A stretch of 64,000 nucleotides of DNA from Nemertoderma westbladi (Eukaryota; Xenacoelomorpha; Nemertodermatida; Nemertodermatidae), in NCBI GenBank assembly GCA_032718475.1, contig JAUCBJ010008126.1, positions 120,407 to 184,406 on the forward strand, in the 5' to 3' direction. Under the pieces are notes generated by a model. The model saw nothing but the letters and a program-made list of their open reading frames with translations. It was not told the DNA's origin and ran no database searches. The stretch's first letter is position 1. Each line of letters opens with the position of its first letter. A program made the translations under genes and the position numbers. This document shows positions 24,535 through 37,100 of this stretch, piece by piece.

Positions 24535-24770
24535 TGACAAGCCGGCACAGCATTCTTAAAAATGCAGCTGCAATGCAGCATGCCGATCCTAGTAGTAGTA
24601 GTAGTAGTATATATTTATATTTATGGGCCAGTGTTGAGAAATCCAGAATTATACGAATATTAATTATTATCCTACAATAACTGAATAATAATTATAGTAG
24701 TAGTAATTTTATTGACAGAATATAGGAATAATACCCATATAAACCACCGCAAGGAAGTGCAGGTAATATT
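24535..24770 (+). mobile_element. LINE 3'-end fragment nested in the hAT element
   Basis: GTTGACAAGCCGGCACAGCA and then ATGCAGCTGCAATGCAGCAT and a TAGTAGTAG run match the last codons and 3' UTR of the LINE ending at 19896. The homology resumes at 24685 with TTTTATTGACAGAAT and AAGGAAGTGCAGGTAAT. It lies between the hAT's left subterminal repeats and its transposase, so it is a later nested insertion. Confidence 0.7.
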
Positions 24771-25508
24771 AACATTCGCAATACCTTCCCAAAAGTTAAT
24801 AATTACAAACTCCGCTGGGTGGAGCTGAAAACAGGCCTTTACTATACCGTATGTATAGTATCAAAGGCTGAACAGAGGCCTACCAGTACTACAGAATAAT
24901 ATTCCAGAATATAATTATTTTAGAGCCAATCTCTGACCAACTCCATCACCAAGGGTTACTGCTTATTGCTTTTATCATAGGCTTCTCCCTGCATAGCTTA
25001 CACTACACAACTTACAAATACTATATCGGGGATGGTTGAGCACGGTAATTCAGTCTTCTGCGTGCACGGCCTACTTGCTAGTAACTTTGTATAAGGAGAG
25101 TTGACATTATAAGAATCGTTCTAGCTAAAACGACGTACCAGTGCAGTAGAGTAGCTTGGTTCTTTCAACATTTTTTTTACTTAATTATTACTAAGTGTTC
25201 GTAGTAGTTTGTTGTATGTTGAATTCTGAGCTGAAATGTTTAGGTTGGGTTGTCTGTCAATTATGACATACATACATGTTCACAATTTTCATCATATAAT
25301 TAATGTAGAAGTAAACTACTTTTTATCCCCCCCTGAAATTGTTTGTTTGGCAAATTGGCACCCTACTGAATAATGTACTATTCTGGCTGCCTTCGCCTTG
25401 CGTTCATAAATATAATAATATTACAATGATTAGGCCTAAACAGTACATATACAGTACAAATGATTTGCATCGTTTGCAGTGGCTTAATGTATTTTCTCCA
25501 TTTCCGCA

Positions 25509-28111
25509 ATGACTTCAACTAGCCAAGCCTGCACAACCGGCAGAAAGCAGACATCAGCCATTCATTTATTCTACAAGAGGGAAGATGACGCTTTTCGTTG
25601 TAATTATGTGAATGATGATGATCAACAGTGTGAGTTACAGTCAAAGTGTGCCAACGGTCCAAGTAATTTAAAAAAAAACATTTAGAGCGGCGTCACCCAA
25701 TACTATATGAAAAATTTAAATCGGCTGGGAAAGATATATTAAGTATAAAAGAAGCAGAGGCAATAAAAAAATCCAAACTTCAAGCTCAAACTGGTTCTTT
25801 AGATGATTATTTAACGGTAAAGAAGGCAAAAGTTTCAACTGGAGAAGGAGAATCTCTCGTTCCCATTTTCAATCAGCAGCATTATCGACAACGGCACTTT
25901 AATAAGTTGCTAGCTACGTTTGTTGCTGTGTCACCACGTGGAAGTTTACGCACATATGTTTACGCAGAAAGAGTACGGGTTTCAAAAGATTATTTCATAT
26001 GTTAGTGATGGGAAATTTGGCATACCACATCATCAAACTATTTACAATATCATTAAAAAACAATCTGACTTCATAGAATCAACCATAAAGAAAGAGATTA
26101 CAACTGTGTCTTCAAATACGAGCCAGCGCATTATTGATAAATACGCGGCAATTCATGAACAATATGGGATTAAACCAACTCAAGTGGCATTATCATTTAC
26201 AGATAATGCTGCCAATATGGTGAAAGCATTTAACTTGTTAGACGACCGTGATACAGTGGCTGATCCTGCATACGGTTCATGTACTTATGGAGTTGTAATT
26301 AATTTTTTATTTTATATTTAATTATTCATATTCATTCATAAAAATTACCCATAGGAATTGTTCACGAAGTACTTCACCCTCAGAAGTGGAGGGGGCGGGG
26401 CCGGGGGTTGGGTATATCTGAGGGGGATAAAATGAAATAAATGGCATCACGTAATATAATATGTGAACAGCCCCATTACATTACATTATAGGAGAAGTTG
26501 TAATAATATATAAGATTGCACCATATCCCTAGGGAAATAAAGTGTCACCGGAAAATAAACACTATTTAAAATGAAGGCTAAAAAATTTTAAAACTAAAAC
26601 CTTATAAATTGCTAAAAGCAATTGGAAAATAGTGAAAAGGTTATACTTTCCAACAATTTTTTTCTTGAATCGTTTCATTTCTTTAGTATATTATCTCAAC
26701 GTAAGGGGCATTATATGAAATGCATCTTTATTCAGCGTGTTTTGGGGCATTATATGAAATGCATCTTTATTCAGCGTGTTTTAATTAGTTATTATTCTAG
26801 AAAAAAACATACAGAATCTTTTAAAATCACAAAATATTGAACTACAATTGCATAAGTACATTATTTCCTTAGCATCTGATAACGCACAAGGGGAAAATGA
26901 AGCAGATACTGCATTTGAACGTCTCATTAATGACTTAGCAACATTGAATAACAACCTTCGCCACTACGGTGATCCTATACATTCCAAGAATTTAGCGATG
27001 AAATTATGTTTCAAGCCACAATATAAATCAGTGGGAAATTTAATTGCTAGTGCTAGAGTTAGTAGTTATTAGTGTTAATACGATATCAAGATCCCCATCA
27101 CTAAAACAGGCATGGGATCGCGTGTGCACTTTATCACTAGTTGGTGATGTTGCAACACGATTTGATTCGATTTTTTTACTGACATCTCGGTTAGAAAATA
27201 CGAAAGTAGTGGCAGCATTACCAACATTTGTTATGGAGAATTCAATAACAACAAACCTTCTTCCTGGAACATACTTATGGGGTGAACTGGAGTCATTTAA
27301 CCGTCTCATGGAGCCCGTCTATAATGCAACGTTAATCCTCAGTAAGGACCACTTCAGTATCTGTAATTTATTTCCAGTTATGATACTCTTGCTACCTCGT
27401 CACTTGGAGAAGGAAACACACCCACAATCAAGTTTTCCAAAACTTGCAAAAGCAATATTGGAGGACATTAAAATACGTTTTTCATGGCTGCGAAATAACC
27501 CATATTTCCAACTTCTGACCTGTCTAGACCCAGGGTATAGCATAATATTTAGCAAGCCACCATTCTCATCCCACTTGGAAGAAATGACGGAGTTACTTGT
27601 AATTGAATATAAGACATGGGTGGCTGAGTCAACTGACTCCATCAACAATGTAGAAGAGGCTCCAATTGCTCAAGATAATGGTCCAAGTTCAAGCGATTCA
27701 AAAACTGATGAATGGGATTATTTCTTAGATGATCAGCCAGAATCGATACCACCAGTGTCTCAGGGTTCACAGGTTTACCAACAACCAACTGTGCATCCTA
27801 TTCAGGGGCAGTTCACTGATTATCGTCAGGAACATCATCAATCACACCCTCCAGCTATTAATATCAATGATTAGATCGCGCGGGCTGATGCACTGCATGT
27901 GTACTGGCGCAGCAAGCGTCACCAATGGCCTGAATTAGCAACATTTGCACTCGCTCATTTGACATTTTCTGGCGCTGGAATCGGTGTGGAGTGTTTGTTT
28001 TCTGGCGCTGCTATACAATCAGATGGGGGGCTTCGTTCAGTATCCAATACTGCACTCCGCCAGAGGACCCTAATTGCCTCAAACAAAATCCTTGTCGAAC
28101 ATATTGATTAA
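25509..28111 (+). pseudogene. hAT transposase, BED finger to hATC dimerisation domain, broken
   Basis: Transposase would bind the terminal repeats and cut the element out. From the ATG at 25509 the sequence shows a BED-type zinc-finger-like region (FYKREDDAFRCNYV, then SNLKK with the ERRHP half in the next frame after an A-run). Next come YVSDGKFGIPHHQTIYNII and ALSFTDNAANMVKAFNLL, the RNase-H-like DDE core of hAT. A 0.5-kb non-coding stretch (about 26322-26847) with two direct copies of a 39-bp unit (26705-26782) interrupts it. The rest runs through LPGTYLWGELESFNRLMEPV and SWLRNNPYFQLLTCLDPGY to the hATC region WPELATFALAHLTFSGAGIG, ECLFSGAA and LRQRTLIASNKILV, ending at 28111. At least four frame breaks mean no functional protein. 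Confidence 0.85.
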
Positions 28112-28515
28112 AGTTTTAACTTTTCAGAAATTCACAACTTATCCTTGATTTTGTTTTATAGTTATATACTTAGTTTTACTTGTTGTTTATACTTTATGTA
28201 GTTTCCAAATCAACAAAAACTGGTTTTGATAGAAGTGAAATATCTTTTGTTTTTTTTATTCCTGGGGAGGGGGGGGGGGGGGGGGTAATATAGTAATATA
28301 TGTTTACATTTATTTTCAATTTATTACTTTCAGTTTTCAATTTTGAGGAATTCAGTTCTAGTTCCAGTTCTAGTATTTCAATATATCATATTTCAGTTCT
28401 AGTTTCAGTTTAAGTTTAACAAAATTTTAAGTTTCAGTTCCAGTTCAGAAAAAATGCCAAAAACAATTTCAGTTCGATTTCAGTTTCAGTTTCAGTTCAC
28501 AGCACTAGTGGCTAC

Positions 28516-30172
28516 GCTCGGGGGTGCTGGCGAGGCCAGTAATGGTGTGGGGTTCCTCGTTTGGGTGGGCCCAACAATTGCGTAACGAATGCGTAAGAAT
28601 CGGCGGTGGCGGCAATATATGCGCCCACTATTCAGCTTTACGGAATATTCATGGTGTGGCAGAACCTCTACTATCGTACCTGGGATGGTCCAACGTTTGG
28701 TGAGATGGTGTTGTATAGCAACTGGGGTTCCGAGACTCATTGGTTGTAAATGGCGGGAGGCATTATTGTACTTTATTGCCAGTGTGGTTTTATTTGTGGC
28801 TGCAGTGTCGTCTAATTCGCGAAAGTCACGCTTCCACCTAGGATCATAGGAGTTGTAATGTATTGGCAATGCCTCCCGTATGGGGTGTCCATAAACCAAT
28901 TCAGCTGGTGAGCGCCCACCATAGCGTGGGGTGTTTCTGTATGCCAGGATGCCACGTGCAAGACTGGCAGGGTCAGGCTGGGTACAACCCGGGGCTATAC
29001 TCCCACGGATAATCTTTTTTAATAATTTTACGGCAGCTTCGGCCCTACCATTGGTTGAGTGTAGGTAGGGTGAAGAAAACTCCATACAGACACCCCAATT
29101 TTCTAAGAATGTGTGCAATTGTACAGATGTGAATTGGGATCCATTGTCAGAGTGTATTATTTGTGGTACTGAATTTGAGAGGAATAACTCTCGCAAGTGT
29201 TTAATGATAGTTCCACTCTGTGCATTGGAAGTAAATGCATACAATATTGGCCAACCTGAGAATTCATCTGTTATGACCATATAGTCATGGTTACCTAACT
29301 GGAACAAATCCCCATGGACGCGTTGAAATGGTCGGCTAGCAATGGGTTATCTTCTAAGGGCTCATGTGTTTGAGATGGCAGACAAATCTGACAGGGTTGG
29401 CATTTGCGGACGGTTTGGTCTATATCATTGTTGATGGTAGGCCACCATACTGTAAGTGTTTCGCACCAGGTTGCCATTTCACTGTATAGTTGAAACAGCT
29501 TAATTCTGACATTAGCTTCAATATTCTATCGTTGGGGGCTTGGTCTAGCCGATGGGTGTTTAATATTGGGAAGAGTGGAGATGAGTCTGTAATTATGGTA
29601 AAGTGTGCTAGACCATCAAGGAAGAAGGTACACTTTTTTATGGCCCAAACAACTGCTAGTGCCTCTATCTCACACATACCACCCCATTTAGACTCGTGTG
29701 GGGCCAGTGTGCGGGAGCCACATTGGATGGTTCGCCAGTAGTTGTCTGTTCCTTGTTGTCGAAGTAGGAATCAAAGTCCGTGAACCCGTGATGCATCAGT
29801 GTGTAGCTCGGTCTCACGTGTGGGGTCAAATGGAGCTAAGTATGGGGGGGAGGAGAGCACAGTCCATGCGTGGTTGAATGCTGATTGGTGGTTGGCTGTC
29901 CACACCCAGGCAATGTTCTGTTTATTTAGATCCCGCAGTGGTGTAAGGAGTTCAGTAAGTTCATTAGTAAATTCACCTAGTTGTTGGGCTAGACCCAAGA
30001 ATGAGCGTAGCTCAGACTGGTTTGTTGGTACTGGGAATTTTCGCAGGTCATTGGTGAGGCTCGGGTCGATTTTATATTTTCCATGGCTGATTACAAACCC
30101 TGCAAACTGAACACTTGGTTGACAGAATTTAATTTTGTCTGTATTGATGGATATGTTATTGCTCTCACAAGT
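28516..30172 (-). pseudogene. Gypsy Pol: RT end, RNase H, integrase, frameshifted
   Basis: On the minus strand the copy begins truncated within the RT (FAGFVISHGKYKIDPS, then LRSFLGLAQQLGEFTNEL). It continues to RNase H (ETELHTDASR, EIEALAVVWAIKKC, IITDSSP), the integrase zinc finger (CQPCQIC) and the integrase core. The core triad is visible as GDLF, HSDNGSQ and NGRAEA. The C-terminal module ends RIYCRHRRFLRIRY. Frame breaks lie near 29300, 29450 and 29760. The upstream half of the element (LTR, Gag, protease, most of RT) is missing; the junction at about 30172 abuts SINE-like sequence. Related to, but clearly diverged from, the two young Gypsy elements at 49-64 kb. Confidence 0.85.
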
Positions 30173-30175
30173 AAG

Positions 30176-30310
30176 TTGACGTTGTGGGTTCGATTCCCGC
30201 TAGGGGTCCATAAAAGTTTTATTTTCGGTACGAATGCTTCAAAGGGACTAGCCCGTGCTCATATCTTGCCCTACATTCTTAAATGGTTTCTAAATTGGTG
30301 CTATAAAACA
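30176..30310 (+). mobile_element. tRNA-derived SINE fragment
   Basis: GTGGGTTCGATTCCCGC resembles a tRNA T-arm/B box. The following TTTTCGGTACGAATGCTTCA, AAGGGACTAGCC and CCTTAA-like segments match the SINE at 37169-37445 in order. The A-box half is missing, so this is a 5'-truncated copy adjoining the Gypsy remnant. Confidence 0.7.
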
Positions 30311-30467
30311 ATATAACAATGATTGTTTAGTATATCTAATTATCAAGGTTCTGATCTCGACTTCTTCAATTTTAGTGAGAATTTCCAAATTATGCGGTTT
30401 TATTTGTTCCAGATATGAATTATGCCTATTTTTATAAAGTTTTTAGAAATACACTTCTTATTTCCAG

Positions 30468-30574
30468 GTTGCGAAACAAAAGGATTTGACATCGAAAGGG
30501 AAAGCATGGATCGTATCAGAGGATGTATGGCCCCCTGATCGTGCGAGGCGGACCTTACAGACTATCCTATAGGT
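30468..30574 (+). CDS. Possible upstream exon of the glutamate receptor gene (amino-terminal domain)
   Basis: After a good acceptor (TTATTTCCAG) the frame reads VAKQKDLTSKGKAWIVSEDV, which resembles the last conserved strand of NMDA-receptor amino-terminal domains (xxLTxxGxxWIV). It runs to a TAG just before a GT at 30573. No GT donor before that stop leaves the two bases needed to join the exon at 30963, so either an intervening exon was missed, the donor is non-canonical, or this is a chance match. The 3' border is therefore not resolved. Confidence 0.4.
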
Positions 30575-30962
30575 CTAATAGGTCCCGCCTACCAGAGTCG
30601 ATTCAACACTACTCAAAGGTTAATTAAAACAGTCTTTAGCAATATCAACTGGTAATTCTTTATAGATCATGTAGATAATTAGATAATAAGGATCTATCTC
30701 CATCAAATTCAACGAGGTTCTCTGTAGTTAGGTCTACGCAATAAGCTAGTTGCCGTAGTAAAGGATGTAACTAGTGTGATAATTGATATACGTGTAGCAC
30801 TCACTGTCTTATATAATATGTTGGTGGCTATTTTCTTTAGTGACAAAGAAAAATTTTTCACTAAACAGTGGGGAATAATTTTTATTCAAATCATAATGAC
30901 CCCTACCCCCCCCCCCCCCCCCCCCCCCCCCAATGTTTCTTAATAATGGTAATTAATTTCAG

Positions 30963-31106
30963 ATACGAAATGTCCGTGGAAATCTTCAGCGGTGCGGTAT
31001 ATCAACTACACGAGAACGCGCAGCTGCACATGTTGTTAGACCAGGGTGCCACCTGTACCACGCCGCCTACATCAGCCAGGAAACACGCTGGGGAACAACT
31101 CTACAA
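30963..31106 (+). CDS. Receptor exon 1 (end of amino-terminal domain)
   Basis: Between TTTCAG and GTTAGT. The frame reads YEMSVEIFSGAVYQLHENAQ, later CTTPPTSARKHAGEQLYK, matching the helix and GQxLYxxL block near the end of NMDA-receptor amino-terminal domains. It starts with the last base of a codon and ends after two bases of the next, which fits the exon at 32372 exactly (AA plus G gives Lys). Confidence 0.8.
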
Positions 31107-34100
31107 GTTAGTTGGATAGAAAACACAGCGGCCAGCATACCACCAAAAGGCATTGCCGCACGTCTTTGACGCCACAGATCACGGGAACTGATGACAAAAA
31201 AGAAAAATTTTGTATTGGAAGGGAGCAGGTTGCCCTAACTTCTGTTGTTTTTGCAGACACTTCGGTACTGTGAATGGCTTTCCCACTCAGCATCAGCAAC
31301 CGGCTTCCATAAAACAAAGTCATGCTCCATAGGTTTCTATGTGGTTGCCTGCAGGGTAGAACTGGGTTTTGACAGTGTCAGTGAGATGTTTCTGAGTCTG
31401 GATATAACTAATTCTGTGTTAGATAACAACATGATCCTTATGTGGAGACAATAAGCCGTTTATTACCCGAACTAACACTTCCCCGTAGTATTATTAACCG
31501 CATTTATTGCGGCCCAGAATTTATAGTTTTTTTTTCTCGGCTTTCTTTTTATTACACCGGGGTTAAGGATTAATTGCGTCGAAGCAGCGGCGGGGAGCTC
31601 GTCGTTTATACCCCAACTCTAGCTGGAGATCCCGGGAGGCGCACAACCTCATACTGAAGGGGTTAATTGAAGATTCCCCGATGTGTTTTTATGGAAGCAA
31701 ATATGTTGGTGAGATGGAAGTTGCAGCCTGTTTATACTGGGTACCTACACAACCCAGGATCGCAACCCATTACATGGCAGGAAGTCACTATGAGCCACTC
31801 TACGTCCTGTTTATATGAATAGGTAATACCCACCATGGCTTCTATATCCCCAAAGGTTTTGTTAAGCCCATCTGTCAGAATTTGCTTAGCTTTGTGTTTT
31901 TCTTATAGAATTATATAGTTTATTAGTTGGGAGGTTGTAGGTTATACTTGGCGGCGTCACGGATATATTCAACCTGTTTTTTTTTGCGAAATGAATTAAA
32001 TTATTAACATGAAAAACAAAAATATATTGTAAAATTTATTAGATGCGAAAGTTTGTTTATGCTTTGGTTCCTTTAAAACGATGTCAGATAATTCCATCAA
32101 AATAATCAAAATAAATTCCAAATATAATTTTGGAATAAATTAGTCTGGTACAGAAAAAGGTGAGCCCGGTCGTAGGTGAGTTATTGCAGTGCTTCACAGT
32201 TTACAGTTCAATTCACAGGTGAATTCAAGAATCGGTTTTTGGAGTGAATTGGATGAGTGCACAATTCCATGATGTTGTTATTTTGCGCAACCCTGGTTCA
32301 ACCCCGTGCGACTTATCTTCGTTTTTTGACTCTCAATTAGTTATTTAGCTTAGTATATTGGTTTCTTGCAGGTTCATGATAGATGATAACGTTCAAGGTA
32401 AACCCGATGGAATGAGTTTCTCTTCCACTGGTGACATTAAAGATATTTCCTTCAATATTGTTAACCTTGTCAAATCCAGCTCAGTTACGAGTACAGTGAG
32501 TAATTATTTGCGGTACTTAATTAATAGGCCTAACTACAATTATATGTTATCTTAATTACAAACTTGTTACTTTATTTTTTCTCTTAGTGGCTGTGGGGAA
32601 CATTATTTCAATTATTTAACTTTGGTCTTTTATTGTCTGTATTCCTCAAAACTTCTGAATACTTAACAAATTCCCCTCAAATATTACCTATTTTTTAATC
32701 TATTTGATTATCAATATTACATCCAGTCAGATAGAGATATACGTACACTACAATATGTATATTTCATTCGTCCTAAAATGTATTTCTTTTTTTATTCAGA
32801 AATTATAAATGTATTTATTTATAATATTATAAACAGAAAAATATACTAAAATATATTAATGCCCTAAACTCCTAGTTATAAACTTTAAGCCTTCGCCCCG
32901 TGTTGTTTTGTTACTCGCCCAAGAAATCGAATTTATTCATGATGTCGCACCGCATAGATTGGGGGTGGGGGGGGGGGGGGGGGGGGGCTTTCGACGCAAT
33001 CAATTTTCATTCCTCTCCAGGGGAAAATCGACGCAAGTAACAGCTGATTACTCTTAAAAATATAACTGTAACCTGTTCTATAATGTTTCGTTTATTGTTT
33101 TGGTTATAATAACGTCCCACTGCAACATACTCCATTCTCAAAATGGATAAATTTAACTTTCTCTGGCGAGATATTAATTCTCTGAGAAGGGATTTGCGGT
33201 CAGTCCCCCCTGTATCCCCACTGTATATCGAAACCAATGCATTCAAACAGTAAGGTGTGGCAAACCCATTCAGCACCCAGCACAATATGTACTGTACTTT
33301 GGAGACAGTCGCCCTCATAAATATCACTCAGCCCATACAGTAGGCCTACTGTAGTAGGCCTATGTGTCTATATCTACACTAATAGAACTAACTACATATA
33401 TTTCGAAGTAGCCTACAACAGTAGGCCTACATGCACCATAAAACTAAAAGTATCAGTAAAAACTACTCCTGTAATCATCAATTAGAATGAAACAGCGTAA
33501 GACATCAAACAAAAAGATAATCAAAAACATCTCTAACAATCTAATTAAATTTAGAATCAGAAATCATTCCCAAAATCTAACTGACAAGCTATCCACCTTG
33601 GCCAGATTAGTTAATTTATCCAAAAATGTATAATTATTGACTATGTTTAGGAATAAATTAATATTTGAAAATAAAGTTGTTTTATATCCCTTACGACCCT
33701 TGACAATTAATAAACCCCATCATTAAACCATTGCTCGTCAATTTATTCATCTCTTATGGTCAGCGGGATATACAGATTTATTTTATATCCACAAGTGACA
33801 TATCATATAAATATATTTTTCTTAAAAAATCAGCATAATATAATTTAGTTAATTTATATATAATTTACTATAACATTTTTACGTAATTTAATTAATTTAT
33901 AAATAACTAACTATATATTTTTGCGTAATTTAATTAATTTATAAATAATTAACTATATATTTTTAATTAATTTAGTTAATTTATAAATAACTAACTATAT
34001 ATTTTTACGTAATTTAGTACGTTCCGCAATGGAGAGAAATTGGCGAGTTTCGAGACAATTCGTTACAACTCTACAGCATAATGTGGCCCGGCGAATCCTA

Positions 34101-37100
34101 CATCACACCGACAGGTGGCGCTAATATACAGACACTTAAAGTGGTTGCGAAGAAAACTAAACCATTTATAGAGGTGACTGAACCTGAGTCGCCAGCCATG
34201 TGGGATTGCTACTCCGCTATGCGCTGTCTGGATCCTAAAACACACGATAAAGAGGTTAATTATAGTTACGAGTTGTATATAAATAGGTACTGTACCGGTA
34301 CTGTTAATTAAATTGTACAGAATATCTCAACATGCTGACATGTGTCATGGACTACCTAATATATATCATTACAGCTCTGTTCGTGACGCTAAATCAATGC
34401 TTATTAGAGATGAATTCCACCAACAACAATATTGAAGTCTAGGGGTGTGCCGGATATCCGGCCGGGCCGGAATTCCGGCCGGATTTTGAGGAGATTCCAT
34501 TTTTTGGCCGGATTTTCATTTCAACGAATTGTTGACAAAATTTTCAATTAATGCAAATAACAAAAAAAAAACATCAAAATAAATTTATTTTAAATTCATA
34601 CAAATTTAAACATTAAAGCAAAAATACAAAAGAACACAATACATTTTTTAATTAATATTAATTCATTAATATTATGAATATGATAGGGTCTAAAGCAGAG
34701 CTGTCATTTGATGACTATCTGTGTGCTGAGCTGAGCTGTCTGAATACTTTTTGCCAATAATATTTGTATTTGGTTGGGCTCAGCCTCACTAACACTTATA
34801 ATAAATAGTAGGCCTACATATAGAAAAAGTTTTAATATTTTTGTCTCGGAATTGTCTGGGTCGCCATTATTGTGTCCGGGTAGGAATTTTCCGTATAGTG
34901 TTTCAAAGTACTTATACACCTAACATAAATATGAGCGGATGTCTTGTAAAGTACTACTGTATACTACGTATGTGATACACATAATTTTGAGCAGATGTAC
35001 TGTAAAGTGCTACTTTATACACATAACTATGAGCAGCTGTCTTGTAAAGTGCTACTTTATACACATAATAACTAAGTTGCAGTAAAATCTTAATTCAGAT
35101 TATAGATGATATGTTGAGAGGAATGAAATCTTTTAGAGACCCGAGTCGACACAACATGACAGACAAGGTAAAATGTTGCACTGGCCTCATGGTCGACATG
35201 TTGAAGAGATTCGAACAAGATCTGGATGGTTTCGAGTTCAGCCTCTACATGGTAGAAGGGGAGAAACCTGGTTCATACATAAGTTAGTATTTACTGGTAA
35301 TGTACCGATACTGTACTGTCACTTCAATACTAGTTACCTATTCCCAAATTACTCTATTTTTATCTTCCCTGGTTACTTTTTTCCGAGAGTGTTAATAATC
35401 TCATTATACGTAGCATACTGGTATCAAATATCCTTATAGATGGCAAATGGGATGGTATGATGCAGGATCTGATAGCTGGGACCGCGGACCTTGGGATTGG
35501 AGCTTTCAGCATCACTCACAAACGTAACGAATTCATCGATTTCACCACTCCCTTCTATCACAGCGGGTTTAACATGATGGTAGCCAATCGGAAACCAGAA
35601 CCCGATCGTGACTCATTCCTAAAACCTTTGGACTGGCAGGTTCGTTATCACTCCGTATACTTTTAATAATAGGTTTAATACAATATTTATTGCATGTTGC
35701 CGGGTTTTTTATTATTAGATTTTTATATTTGGTCATAATGAATTTGCGCTACTGGAGTTACAATATTGGAATATTTGTAATAAACTGTAAACAATATTTA
35801 TTTGTTGTGTTTGATAAATTTTTTTGCAATATGATTATTATAAATTAAAATTACCAACAAATTTCCAAACAATAGCCGGTTTTGCGGTTTTAGATGCAAA
35901 AACCTGCAAATAAAATACAATTGGAGACCATTTGTTGCATGCAATCTGTCAGTGATCAGCCAACGGCATTCAGCTAATTGACAGTTTCGTTTCGGCTTTA
36001 TAAAGGAGCTATTAAGGTTGTCTGTATCTAGAAGAGTTCATAGGAAAGAAGAAAAGGATAGACCATACCGCAGGTGTAACTAAGTGAGCGCATGAAGCCG
36101 CACAAACAGCTAAAATTGGCGAGCGCTTGCGAATTATAGGCCAACAATTTAAGCTTTTTAAGAACGGGCGGGTGTGCCTTGCAATTACCGTGACACTCTT
36201 AAACAGCGGATTTTCAACTTAAGTATATCAGAGACCTGTGTGGGGCGAGCGACGAAAGTAAGCGAGCTTAGCATACAGGTACCACTAACTCAATCGGTGT
36301 TTCTGTTGCTCTGTCGTTCTGTTGTTCTGTCGTGTCAAATTTTAAACGTTAAAAACTCAGCCAAATGTTAATGAAATTTACCCAAACTTGGTACACATGT
36401 AGTCTGGCCAAAGTTTAGAAATTTTCCAAGTTGAATTTGCGTGGGGTCTTCGTGCAGCATCTGTGTAACTGTCTTACAGTTATAATAAATTAATCTACCC
36501 AAAAATTATTAGGCTTGGCATCAGCTGGTTGCTAGGAGACTACAGGATTACAGTACGGTACCGGTACTGTTAACTGTTACAGTGGTACAGAGTTACCGGT
36601 ACCGTCTTCGGTCGTTGGTCGTTTGCAAGGCCATCTAAACAACTTCTTCATCTAAACAGCGTCCGACAGTCCGATGTATCTGGACCCGAGCAGCCGAGTG
36701 GCATCAATATGCGATTAACTGAGGAATAAATACTACGGAATTGCTTGCTTGTCAGTAAGATTATATCTACTGTTCTCCGGGAATAAACCGCAGCTGTCCG
36801 GTGACTACGGACGGATACTGGGATGAGCATGTATTTTGATCGAGTTTCTCGTATTCTCGATTTTCTCGAATTCTCGAAATTTCCTATAAACCACATGGCT
36901 TCGCATATTGAACGTGTGATTGGAAATAAGTTTGTACTACCCTTCCGCCCCTTGGGTGGTAGATGTCGCGGTTATGTATTGGTTGGTAGGAAGGGGGGGG
37001 GGGGGGGGGGGGTGGGTGCAGATTAAAAGGGCTGAACACGTACTGTCCCCCTTTCTTTGATTGATTGTCGGTATGGTTAAATTTCTCAAATACTGATTTT

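Larger units (their letters stand above)
24196..28507 (+). mobile_element. hAT DNA transposon inserted in a Gypsy element
   Basis: Terminal inverted repeats TAGTGCTGCGAACTGAAAC (24196) and, at 28507 on the other strand, TAGTGCTGTGAACTGAAAC match at 18 of 19 positions. Both ends are flanked by the 8-bp direct repeat GTGGCTAC (24188-24195 and 28508-28515), the target duplication size of hAT elements. Both subterminal zones hold many CAGTTTCAGTTCCAGTTTC-type repeats (24214-24420 and 28330-28500), plausible transposase-binding arrays. The transposase gene inside is on the plus strand and broken. A LINE 3' fragment (24535-24770), a 17-base poly-G (28269-28285) and other sequence have been added inside. 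Confidence 0.93.

Noticed and set aside
31257-31454. Possible receptor exon after TTTTTGCAG
   Set aside because: No donor gives the required phase before a stop, while exon 1 (30963-31106) joins the exon at 32372 directly in phase and in alignment with the family.
33007-33327. 106-codon minus-strand ORF in a receptor intron
   Set aside because: No recognisable domain, and AT-rich intron context.
34441-34520. GGCCGGAATTCCGGCC palindrome zone as a complete transposon end
   Set aside because: The left side looks like a hAT-type start (TAGGGGTGTGCCGG), but no matching right end or target duplication was found within the intron.
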